38,714 nt of DNA from Candidatus Poseidoniaceae archaeon. GTDB taxonomy: Archaea > Thermoplasmatota > Poseidoniia > Poseidoniales > Poseidoniaceae. Positions 8,952 to 19,200 of the stretch are shown one piece after another. The notes below the pieces were generated by a model. The model did not search any database, was not told the origin of the DNA, and saw only the letters and a program-made list of their open reading frames with translations. The stretch is taken from NCBI GenBank assembly GCA_949538025.1, contig CATISI010000210.1:1-38714 (forward strand). The letters run 5' to 3'. Both the position numbers and the translations under genes were made by a program. How positions within the stretch are numbered: the stretch's first letter is position 1; each line of letters opens with the position of its first letter.

Positions 8952-10439
8952 GTAAATCGCACCGTACTTTTCCTCAACGTACCGTAGGAAAGGTTCGCTC
9001 GAAGGAGGAGATCCTGTCGCCTCTTCAATCAAATCAGCAGGGAGAAGAGCACTTCCTCGCTTGTGAACTCGCTCTCGCAACCATGCGAGCATCGAGGACC
9101 AATCGCCTGATGCAATCGATTCTTGAATCGAGCCGAGATCGTCGCTCATCGCTTCCAGCAATTGTGCAGCATACAGATTTCCGAGAGTGTAGGTTGGGAA
9201 GTAGCCAAAGGCAGCCATCGACCAATGAATATCCTGCAAGCAACCCAAGTCGTCGGAGGGGACAGTGAGTCCGAACCAATCAGAAATCATCGAATTCCAA
9301 AGTTCAGGAAGTTGCTCGAGCGGGTAGTTCTCATTGAAGATTTTCTTTTCAATCTCATACCGCAACATGACGTGAAGATTGTACGTAACTTCATCGGCTT
9401 CAACGCGAATGAAACCAGGCTCAACTGCGTTTGCAATACGATTAAGCGTGGAAGAATCCCATGATGGAGCATCTGGGAATGATTCTTGGAATTCGTCCAT
9501 AACAACGTTCCAGAATTCTGGTGTTCGGCCGATTTGGTTCTCCCACAATCGAGATTGGGATTCGTGTACACCGAGTGAGACAGCATCACCACGTGGCGTA
9601 AATCGGTGATTGTCATCCAATCCTTGCTCGTAGAGAGCATGCCCTGTTTCGTGCATAACTGCATAGAGGCATGAGAATGGGTCGAGTTCATCGTAGCGGG
9701 TTGTAAAACGCGTATCTCCTGGCCAAATTCCAGCAGAGAATGGATGCGTTGAAGCATCCATGCGGCCTGCTGCAAAGTCGAAGCCCATTCGTTCGCTGAC
9801 TTTGCTGCAGAATGCTTCTTGCTTCTCCACTGGGAACGTCAATCCTTCTGGTAATGTTGGGTCAGGGTTTGATTGCTTGGCTACAAGAATCCGCTTGAGC
9901 AGTGGAACGAGCCGGCCACGCAGGCCCTCAAACAGTGGGTCGTAATCCTCGACGGTCATACCAGATTCGTATTCATCGAGAAGTGCATCGTAAGGTGTCT
10001 TCTCATAACCGTACGCATCGATTTTCTTACGAGTCAAATCCACAAGGGTTCGCAAATGTGGCAAAAAGGCGGCAAAATCAGCATCCTTTCGCGCATTTTG
10101 CCACGCAACCAACGCTTCACTTCGAGCTTGTGCAAATTCTGAAACAAACTCTGCAGAAAGTTTGGTTGCTTTATCGTAACGCTTCCTGAATTCCCGTACG
10201 TTGGCTCGCTCGCTCTCATCAAGATCGTTACGGTCTTCAAGCCGTCCAAGCAACTCGCCCATTTCAGAATCTGTAACTTTTTCATGAGCCAAAGCAGCAA
10301 GCCAAGCCATGATTTCACCTCGCGATTTCGCTCCTTTCTCTGGCATGAGGGTTTCTTGATCCCATCCAAGATGTCCTTGGATGCTTCCGATTCGATGGAT
10401 GTCTTGTACACGGTTCAAGAAGGAGGTTTTGTCGCTCAT
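8943..10439 (-). CDS. M32 family carboxypeptidase (Taq type)
   Basis: This 498-residue cytosolic metallocarboxypeptidase is close to the length of Thermus carboxypeptidase Taq (about 510). Family motifs appear in order: HPF (from residue 232), GDTRFTTRYDELDPF (241-255), the zinc motif HETGH (263-267) followed by ALYEQG, and GVHESQSRLWENQIGR, which supplies the third zinc ligand region. M32 enzymes remove most C-terminal residues except proline and acidic ones in a metal-dependent reaction. The start at 10439 leaves 96 bases to the divergent aminopeptidase gene. Two unrelated peptidases sharing one divergent promoter region suggest a peptide-recycling locus. All catalytic residues appear intact. 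Confidence 0.94.
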   Translation of the reverse strand: MSDKTSFLNRVQDIHRIGSIQGHLGWDQETLMPEKGAKSRGEIMAWLAALAHEKVTDSEMGELLGRLEDRNDLDESERANVREFRKRYDKATKLSAEFVSEFAQARSEALVAWQNARKDADFAAFLPHLRTLVDLTRKKIDAYGYEKTPYDALLDEYESGMTVEDYDPLFEGLRGRLVPLLKRILVAKQSNPDPTLPEGLTFPVEKQEAFCSKVSERMGFDFAAGRMDASTHPFSAGIWPGDTRFTTRYDELDPFSCLYAVMHETGHALYEQGLDDNHRFTPRGDAVSLGVHESQSRLWENQIGRTPEFWNVVMDEFQESFPDAPSWDSSTLNRIANAVEPGFIRVEADEVTYNLHVMLRYEIEKKIFNENYPLEQLPELWNSMISDWFGLTVPSDDLGCLQDIHWSMAAFGYFPTYTLGNLYAAQLLEAMSDDLGSIQESIASGDWSSMLAWLRERVHKRGSALLPADLIEEATGSPPSSEPFLRYVEEKYGAIYSL

Positions 10440-10535
10440 GTTTGCCGCTCAACATCGGTTCCTCATCAACACTCGTATCGTGCTCTTTGCTCGATTGTAG
10501 CCACACATTCAATATGGAGGAGTGTATGGGATACC

Positions 10536-11666
10536 ATGGTCCTTCCCTTTCGTCGAAAAGACAAGGGTGAGAAGGTGACTGCGAACGATGAAGACGAGGA
10601 CATCAATGCCCTTCTCAGTGCAGAATCGTTCGAGAACACACAACCAACGGAGCGCCTTCCGGAACCAACGACTGATGAAGAACGGCTGCATGCCATCTCA
10701 GACATGGTTATTCAAACATGCATGGACATTCGTCGTGGAGAAAACGTCCTCATCGTCTGTGACCCGACGACAGCTGAAATCGGTCAGTCGTTGCACATTG
10801 CAACACAGAAACGCTCCGATCGAGTTCTCCTTATCGTCATGCCGAAATCTCGCCACCATGGAGAAGAACCACCATCGCCTGTAGCATCATTGATGCGGCA
10901 ACAACAGGTCGTTATCGCAGCGACCAAGTATTCGCTTACCCACACGAGAGCTGCACGTCAAGCATTGAAAGATGGTGCTCGAATTGCTACAATGCCAGGC
11001 ATGACCTTTGAATTGTATACAGAAGGTGGGATGACAGCGGATTTCCAAGATGTCAAGCGCCGAATTTCCAACATTGCCAACTTCCTAAGGCGACGACGAA
11101 TCATCAACGTCAAATCTGAATCTGGAACTGATGTTACCTTTGAAGTAAATTGGCGTGATTGGAAACTCGATGATAATGGGATATGCAATCGTCCACGAAT
11201 GTTGACAAATCTTCCTGCTGGGAAGGTGTTCATTCTACCAAAAGAAGGAACCATGAATGGAACCATCGTTATCGATGGTTCTTGGGATTCGACACTGATT
11301 GATGAGCCTGTGGAGTTCATCGTGGAAGATGGAACCGTTGTCGATGTCAAAGGTGGAACCCTTGCTGCAACGATTCGTCAATCGTACGGCGAAGTTGCGA
11401 AGAAGCTCAAAGCAAAAGACCGGGAAAGTGTCTGGACAGTGGCCGAATTCGGGTTTGGAATGAATCCAAGTGCTCGACTTGTAGGAAACGTTCTCGAAGA
11501 TGAGAAGCGTATGGGTAGTTGCTACTTCTCGATTGGAGACAACACTGGCCTTGGTGGAACTTCAAATGCGGGGATTCACATTTCTGGCGTCCTCGCAAAA
11601 CCAAGCGTTTGGTTGGACGACTCGTGTTTGACCGAAAGTGGTGAATTCATCGCTGATCAGAATTAA
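10536..11666 (+). CDS. M29-like aminopeptidase (thermophilic metalloprotease family)
   Basis: This 376-residue protein resembles archaeal leucyl aminopeptidases of the M29/PF02073 group. A linker-like charged N-terminus comes first, then an alpha/beta domain (RRGENVLIVCDPTTAEIGQS, about 65-85). The C-terminal metal-binding region contains AEFGFGMNPSARLVGNVLEDEK and GSCYFSIGDNTGLGG, as in family members where Glu and His residues bind two metals. Several canonical histidines near the end are less obvious here (GIHISGV is present). The frame stays open upstream to 10284 but would then overlap the M32 gene; ATG 10536 starts just before the first conserved part. Its stop codon overlaps the stop of the convergent EF-hand gene by two bases. 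Confidence 0.78.
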   Translation: MVLPFRRKDKGEKVTANDEDEDINALLSAESFENTQPTERLPEPTTDEERLHAISDMVIQTCMDIRRGENVLIVCDPTTAEIGQSLHIATQKRSDRVLLIVMPKSRHHGEEPPSPVASLMRQQQVVIAATKYSLTHTRAARQALKDGARIATMPGMTFELYTEGGMTADFQDVKRRISNIANFLRRRRIINVKSESGTDVTFEVNWRDWKLDDNGICNRPRMLTNLPAGKVFILPKEGTMNGTIVIDGSWDSTLIDEPVEFIVEDGTVVDVKGGTLAATIRQSYGEVAKKLKAKDRESVWTVAEFGFGMNPSARLVGNVLEDEKRMGSCYFSIGDNTGLGGTSNAGIHISGVLAKPSVWLDDSCLTESGEFIADQN

Positions 11667-13180
11667 CGATGTGCACTCATGTTCATGTTCCCACAAATTG
11701 GACAGAAGCGCCAATTCGGGTCGAGACCAATCCCACATCCACGACAGTGAATTCCTGAACGAATCGTTGGTTGGATGTTCATGGCCGGTTGTTGAGGCAT
11801 CATTGGTTGTTGCATTGGTTGACGCATCGGTTGCTGTTGAGGAAGCGGTTGTTGCCAACCCATTTGTGGGGCAGCAACGCCCGGGGAGGTTGGTTGTTGC
11901 CGAACAGGTTGTTGTTGTGTAGGTTGCTGTTGTGCAGGCTGCTGAGACTGAATCGGTCTGCGAACTGGAGCAACTGGGCGGGGAAGTGATGACATCTTTT
12001 GAGCGGCTTCAGATGATACGAATTCGGAAAGAGAAACTTCTCCATCGCCGTCTGTATCTGCTGCAGTGTGCAACTCTTCGGCTTCCTCGATGGTGACGTT
12101 CGCCGCAACTGCGAGTTCTTCGACTGAGAGACTACCCGAATCATCAACATCTGCAGCGATGAAGCGTTCAGCATCGCTGACCCATTCCTCTTCTACTTGT
12201 TCTTCAGCAACGGGTTCAGGTTCGCTCACAACAGGTTCAAAGGGTTCAGGAAGGACTTCTTCAGCGGGTTCTGAAACAACTTCTGGCTCTGGTACAAGTT
12301 GGGAGCCGAATGCACCTGCAAAGGCATCCCGTGCTGCATGATCAACCTCGACTTCGTTCTTGAATCCTGTTTCCTCAAGTGGTTCCTCTTGGCTTGGAAG
12401 TGGGACGGAGTCGACAGCTGGAAGAGGTACGGACTCCGTTGGCAGAGGCACTGATTCAACCTCAGGTTCCGGGGCCGCAACCGCTGGTGTTGGTACAGAT
12501 TCTGAATCGGTTTGAGGTTCTGGTTCAACTGGAGCAGGTTCAGGTTCTCTTCGCTCGATGATTGTGCCCATCTCGATTTCAGCAGGTTGTGCCTGTTCGC
12601 CTGCAAAGAGCGGCATTGGGAGTGCATGTCCTGCAACATCGAGTGAAGATTTGAGTTCTTCAGCCATCGTCTGCATCTTCTCCAGATTGTCTGAAGGCGC
12701 TGCCATGATGGATTCGATTGATTGCAAGTATCGTTCGACCTCTACGTTTCCACCCGTTGCATAGGCAATGGCTAGGATTTTTAGGAACTGCATTGGGTCA
12801 AACAAAGGCGTGAGTGTTTGGAGAACATCCCCTGTAGCGAGAGGATGTGCTGTATTCGCTGCACCTGTCGAATCGGGTTGACCAGCAAATTGGAGCAAGG
12901 GGTCAGGAAGTGTCATAAGATTCAGATGTCCAAAAATCAAGAAGTAAATCTCACCGCCCTCACACTGCAACCGTTCGCTTGCAGCTTCAAAATCAAATTC
13001 GCCTGGACGAAGAATGATGTCAGCCAAATGCTCAAGTGCCTTTGATAACGCCTGTTTCGAATCCATCGACATCATTTGTTGAAGGACATCTGACGAATCG
13101 ACAACACCGAAGTAAGCCGCTGCATCATCTACCTCGATACCATCAGGAAGAGTTGCTCCTTCAGGTACACCTTCCGACAT
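11663..13180 (-). CDS. Cytosolic EF-hand, Gln/Pro-rich, zinc-ribbon protein
   Basis: This 505-residue protein has no recognised family and no signal peptide or membrane helix. An N-terminal helical domain (about 1-190) is followed by a Pro/Glu/Val-rich linker (about 205-335). A pair of EF-hand loops follows: DVDDSGSLSVEE at about 344-355 and DTDGDGEVSLSE at about 375-386. A Gln/Pro/Met-rich stretch (about 410-470) leads to a C-terminal zinc ribbon with CxxC pairs C479/C482 and C493/C496. The start ATG 13180 is chosen because AGGAGGAA lies just upstream; an in-frame ATG at 13204 precedes that site. The gene lies 57 bases downstream of the giant surface-protein gene on the same strand. The pair is plausibly cotranscribed, so this may be its intracellular calcium-responsive partner (inference). 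Confidence 0.8.
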   Translation of the reverse strand: MSEGVPEGATLPDGIEVDDAAAYFGVVDSSDVLQQMMSMDSKQALSKALEHLADIILRPGEFDFEAASERLQCEGGEIYFLIFGHLNLMTLPDPLLQFAGQPDSTGAANTAHPLATGDVLQTLTPLFDPMQFLKILAIAYATGGNVEVERYLQSIESIMAAPSDNLEKMQTMAEELKSSLDVAGHALPMPLFAGEQAQPAEIEMGTIIERREPEPAPVEPEPQTDSESVPTPAVAAPEPEVESVPLPTESVPLPAVDSVPLPSQEEPLEETGFKNEVEVDHAARDAFAGAFGSQLVPEPEVVSEPAEEVLPEPFEPVVSEPEPVAEEQVEEEWVSDAERFIAADVDDSGSLSVEELAVAANVTIEEAEELHTAADTDGDGEVSLSEFVSSEAAQKMSSLPRPVAPVRRPIQSQQPAQQQPTQQQPVRQQPTSPGVAAPQMGWQQPLPQQQPMRQPMQQPMMPQQPAMNIQPTIRSGIHCRGCGIGLDPNWRFCPICGNMNMSAHR

Positions 13181-13185
13181 TTCTC

Positions 13186-13193
13186 TTCCTCCT
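13186..13193 (-). promoter_or_regulatory. Shine-Dalgarno site of the EF-hand protein gene
   Basis: On the minus strand AGGAGGAA lies 5 bases before ATG 13180. It decides the start against the in-frame ATG at 13204, which would place this motif inside the coding region. Confidence 0.65.
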
Positions 13194-13237
13194 ATTTTCG
13201 CCAATCGCGTGTTGTTTTTGAGGTTGCTGTTAATCCT

Positions 13238-16200
13238 CTATTGTTGGTTTCGAGCCATATCGTAGATGGCTCTGGATTGTTGAGCGGACCAACCTGTGCC
13301 TTGAAGTTGCATCAAGAGGGTGCGCTCTTGCTCACCCTCACCGAGTTCACCGACCACCCATTCAACAGCAGCATCACGATCGTCTGCTTGCCATTCTTCG
13401 AAAAGAGACATGTCAACTTCAATTCGTGCACGTCGAACCTTCTTTTGTGGGCCTGTAGCCTCACTTGGTTCGGCTTCATCTGCCTTGGAAACAGGCGTTC
13501 TGCGAGCAGGTTTGGATGCAGGAGCGGGTTGTGTCTTTCCAGGCGATCCTCGACCGGGTGGACCGGACGATGGGGCTCGTGACCCTCCTGGTGGGCCTCG
13601 CTTGGGCCCAGATGGGCCTCTCGATGGAGGTGGGCCTCCAGAAGGACCTCCGGTAGAAGGTTGACTTTGAGGTGCAGGCGTCGAGCGGCTTGGCATCGGT
13701 TTGCTTTGGAACGAGGAGAAGAAATCGTCGTCATCGTCGTCATCATCGAAGAAATCGTCGTCATCGTCGTCATCATCAAAGTCATAACCACGGTTTCGAA
13801 GTCGCACAATCATCATAGTCAGGAGAAGTAAGACTACAATTCCACCAAGAATGCCACCAATGAACACAATTCCACCAAGAGCGCCATCGAAGACAGGAAT
13901 GATCCCAAGAAGATTGTTATCTCCATCGTCGGTTTTTGAAGCTGGCAGTGGACAACCATCTTCGTAGCCATCAGGTCCTTTCGGTTGTTCTGGACAATTG
14001 TCAAGCAAATCGCTGATCCCATCCTGATCGGTGTCTCGCTCACTCTTTGAGCAGCCTTCATCATCGACGTTTGTTGTTGGAGAATCTGGACACTTATCGG
14101 GTGTTGATGCGCCTTCAACGAAAATACCAGGCCATTCCGAATCTCTTGAAGCGTTCCAAGTGGGATCGCCCCAGTTGTCACCATATCCATCTCCGTCAGA
14201 ATCATTCCATTGTGTGGCGTCACCTGGGAATTTGTCGCGGCCAAATTCATCTGCCCAACCATCACCATCGTCAAGGCATCCAATCTCGAGAACATCGAGA
14301 GACGAAGAACCATTCACAGTAGGACAGAAGTCTGATTGGTTTGCACCTGGAACATACGTTCCTGCAAAACGTGGATTGATTGAGGAATTCATGGATACAT
14401 CAGGATAATTGTCTCCAAAACCATCTCCATCAATATCTGACCACTGAGTCTCATCCAATGGAAACGCATCGCCTTGTTGGTTAATTCTCAATCCTGTTTC
14501 CGGGTCGATATCGAAAGTGTATGCTCCAAAGTATCCATCCCCATCGATGTCCAGTTCCAGCAATCCTTCAACAAAACAACCCCTCGGAGTTACTGGTAGC
14601 CCCGGCTCAGTGTCTGGACATCCGTCGTTGTTGTTGGTGACTCCATCACCGTCATCATCCAACTGATTCGGAGCGCAACCGTTGGAATCAATGTTTCCTG
14701 GATTAACGATCCAAAAGATGTCCGTATCAGGACAGAGATCAACTGAGTTGTTTACTCCATCGTCATCGGAATCAAATGCATTTTGTAGTTCAGAGCATCC
14801 GTTTTCGTCTACTACGAAATTGATTTGAGTGTCTGGGCACAAATCATCTCCGTTGCTGACTCCATCTGAGTCATCATCAATTTGAAATTCTGAGCAACCA
14901 TTCCCATCAACAGTTTCGAACACCGGAGTTTCTGGACACAAATCTATGCCATCAAAAACGCCGTCTCCGTCCTCATCATCAGCACTCACAAGTGGACAAC
15001 CTTTGCCGTCTGTTCCGTCTTCAACACCAAACTGGAACGGACATTCATCAGCGTTGTTGCCTGTGGAATTATCACCAAATCCATCTCCATCGTAATCGAG
15101 GAATTGTGTCGGATCGAGTGGAAAATCATCATCTGTATTAGCCCAACCATCGTTATCACTGTCAGGACAGCCGGGAGTTGGGTTCATCGATGTTCCATAC
15201 ACGCCGGGACAACCATCGAGGACAAGTCCTTGGCCATTGGTTCCATTGTACGAAGAAGTCCAACGGTCAGGATAACCATCGCTATCGTTGTCGTCAGCTG
15301 CAGCAATGTTGTACGGGAAGAAATCAGGATTGGTTGCGCCGATGGTTCCGTTGTCTCCGTACCCGTCACCGTCCGTATCGGCCCACTGAGTTGGGTCATC
15401 TGGCCACTTGTCAGCGCCTTGGTCAATACCCCAATTGATTCCGCCGATGTTGTTTGCGTCACTCGCTCCATCGCCATCTGAATCAGGACAACCGTTGCGA
15501 TCACGGTAGGATGTTCCGTAGTCCCATGGACAATAGTCACCAGTTAACGTATCGGACTCGTTGTCACCGTATCCATCACCATCGAAGTCCTTGTATTGCC
15601 TTGGATTGTAAGGGAATTTATCACCTGGACTGGTTTCAACAGCACCAGATGGACCAAAGATAGCATCACAACAGTCAACACCGTAGTTGTCACCGATACC
15701 GTCTCCATCTGTATCTTTTGCTTGCTTCCAATTCTGTTGGAAACGGTCCCCATTCACCCAGGTGCCATCGTTGTTCGACCAGCCGTCCTCGTCGTAATCT
15801 GGACATCCGAATCGGTCATAGACAGAACGGCCTTTGTTGGTGTCGCACGAGTCGATGTCGTCTGCGAAGCCGTCTTGCTCATAGTCATCACATCCTTGCA
15901 AGAAGAAGTACGATATTCCTGAAGCAGCAGGACAATCGTCGGATAGTGGGCCTGTTGGGTTATCACCAAATCCATCCATGTCAGCATCTTCCCATTGTTC
16001 CCCAAGGTTCGGCATTGCATCAATGCGATCGAAGACGAGGTCACGGTCAGCATCTGCATAGAGTCGCAACATTTCGACATCCAGATCGAGCGTATCATAG
16101 TAACCGATTACGATTGTGCCGTTCGAATCAACAGAACTGGAGAAGTTGGTGTTTGTGAACACATTCTTCATTTCGTGCGAAGACCAAATGGAACGGTCCT

Positions 16201-19200
16201 CGCTTCGTCCATCCAGATGAAGGGTGTTGATGCGCAATGTGTTCGTTGTTGGCGTTGTTGTCATCAGTAGGACACCTGGTCCATTCGATACGAGACTCCA
16301 TGCCCCGCCAGCCTGTGAAAACAGTTGGCCACCGAAAGAGGACCAATGACCACTGCTGTTTCGTTCATACAAGGAATCCGTTGCGGATTGAACTGCAAAG
16401 ATGAGGGAAGAGCCATGCTGCGTACAGGAAAGATCGTTCCCAGTTGAGTGGCTGAGTTGTTGCATGGAAACGTTGGACCATGCCTCGGTTGTCGCATTTC
16501 GCTCGTGCACAACCAAAACACCGTTCGAGTCGAGTGAGAGAAGGGCAACGGTATGGTTTGTATCGATGCACATAGCCAATTGTGATGCTCCATCACTGAA
16601 GTTCGTGAGTGAAGTTGAAACATCGTTATCGATGTCAAGAATCTGCAGTTCGTGAACACCCGAGTTGTTGACGGTTGTTGCGACCAGTGTAGGGCCCGAT
16701 GGGACCTGCAGTGTAACGTGCTCGACACCCACTGCATCTCCACTCTCAAGTTCTGTGGCTGTTGACCACGTGCTTCCTGACTTGGTCACTCGCTCGAGTC
16801 GGTCAAGGTTCGAATCACGGTAAAGGATGTGCATGTCAGCGCCATCGAACCACAAGGATGGTGAAGACGAAAGGTTTGCGTTCGAGAAAATCTCACTGTG
16901 AGACCATCCCGATTCGGCCTCTGTGGAATAGTACATTTTCTCGATGGTTGGGTGAGAATACACCATGTGTAAATCACCATTGGCATCAATGGTAGATGCA
17001 GGATAGGTACCAAAGTCGTTGAATGTACGAACCTCTTGATGCAAGGAGGTCCACGATGTGGTCGTGTGATGTGTGTATCCAATCGCATTGTCGAGAACGA
17101 CCAATTTGGGTTGCCCAGAAGCAGAAACATCGAACTGGAATTGGAATGGCAAAGAATCTGTGGCTAATGTCTCCGTGACCCACGAGCCACCCGGAGAACC
17201 GTCATCGACATGCTCAAGATGAATCAAGGAATGAGATGATGAAGCATTGAGGGAGAACATCATGGCAGTCTCACCACGGTTTGATGTGGTCAGTTTGAGT
17301 CCTGACATTTTACCTTGGAACGTGAATTGGCTCGTATCGAAATCCTGCTTGCTCGCAGTGATCATGTCCACGCCATAGTCCGTGCCTCGAGTTGCATTTC
17401 GCGTCGAATACACGAATTCAATTGCACCGTCTGCATTCGAATCAAAGCCTCCTAGCGTAACAAGTCCAAGGTGATCGGTCGGACTTCCCGTTCGTATGGT
17501 TTCAACAGCTGTTGCAAAACCATCTGCTGACCCAAGATACAGATTGATTTGACCGGATGGGGTGAAACTTGTCCCTGAACCAATGAACGTGTCGGCATAA
17601 CCATCGTCGTTCACATCACCAGCAGGAGCAAACATCCAACCGAAGCGCTCGTTGCCCTCGCCTTGACTGGTCCAGTCAGGGATTTCGGAGAAGTTCTCCG
17701 AAGTGTTGCCCATGAACATGTGGACTGTACCGCTGTACAAAGGGGCTCCAGTTGGAGAGAATTCTTGAACAAGCAATTCATCCATTCCATCGTTGTTGAT
17801 GTCATCGATAATTTCAACAACCGTTCCAAACAATTGTCCTGAAGCCAAGCGTTGAATGCTTTTATCGGAACTTGATGAGAGTCCATCAACTGACCCATAA
17901 AACACCTCGATGGCTGAGAAGCCAACCGGCGAGTCTTCGGTTCCTGAATTTGAAACGACAACATCGCCGTAACCATCACCATTGAGGTCACCTCCGCTTG
18001 ACATCGAACGTCCAAAGAACGGGCCTGAGGTATTTGCAGTAATGTTGTGCGACAACGACAGTCCATCCGAGGAACCTTCAAACACAGACAATCGCCCTGT
18101 TGAGGTCTCGTCGCTCCAGTTGCCTTGGAGTGCGATGACATCATCATAGCCGTCACCATTGAGGTCATCAAGGAGAGAAACATCTGTGCCAAGCATTTCT
18201 TCGTGGTTTCCAGTTGTATTCCAAACAAGGTCAAACTGTGTTTGATTCCACTCATACATCGAGACACGCCCATGGTTCTGTTCACCAATTCTGCTTGTAT
18301 TATCAAAACCGGGCGATGAGAGGACAAGCTGTGTCATTCCATTTCCGAGGAACGACCCGATTACGATAGCGCTACCAAACAATTCAGATGTCTGGATGCC
18401 GCTCAGTACAACAGGTGCTGAGGAATCAAAACTTTCGTCTCCACCAAAGAGGACGGTAACACGACCGTTGTTGACCAAGCCACTGTCGGATGCAGTCGGC
18501 TGGGTAAATACGACATCATCGAATCCATCTTCGTTGAAATCGCCATATCCTGCAGCACCCTCTTTGACATCCGGATAGAGTTGATGGACATTCATGGATT
18601 CGCTCGAAAGTCGTCCAGTGGACTGGTCTTCGAGACTTTTGAAAATCGATAGTCCAGTTTGCGTGGAATCGAACGATGTCGTCGCAACTTGAGCAAGCCC
18701 GTTTAAATCGAGATCAAGCCCAATCGCTGAATGGACGCTGGAATCTCGAGCGAGAATCTGTTCCGTGCGTAGGTCTCCATCCACTTGCAGACGAACGGCT
18801 TCACCTGAACGAGTGTAAGCGATGTTTGCGACGCCATTTTGATCCATCTTCAATTCAATTTCATCACCAACTGGGCCAATGTCAAGAAGACTGTGATACC
18901 AACGCAATCCACTGTTGTTGACTTGCCATAATTCTCCAGAAGAGGTTCGAACAACGGCGAATTCATTGCCGTCTTCAGTGAGTCGAAGCGTCATTGATTC
19001 AGGGAATAGGTCTTCTACAATGGTCCGCTTAAGCCACGTATCCGTTGTGTAGACTTGTCCCTGAAAGGCCATACGAGCCATCTTGAGGTTGGCCCCGTCT
19101 CCAAACAAAGCCAATGGGCGGTAGGATTCATCGGCAACAACAGAACACCCAATGAGCCCGTGTGTGGTACTAACCGTATCGATGAGTGAATGTGAAAAAA

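Noticed and set aside
10284-10535. 84-residue N-terminal extension of the aminopeptidase
   Set aside because: It would overlap the start of the divergent M32 gene by more than 150 bases and shows no family similarity.
11663-11666. Overlapping stop codons of the convergent aminopeptidase and EF-hand genes as a regulatory feature
   Set aside because: Such overlaps are common in this compact window (also at 8943-8951 and 20300-20320) and carry no further signal.
13320-13664. Pro/Gly-rich plus-strand frame opposite the tail of the giant protein
   Set aside because: It mirrors the Pro/Gly/Ser-rich cytoplasmic linker on the other strand and has no start signal.
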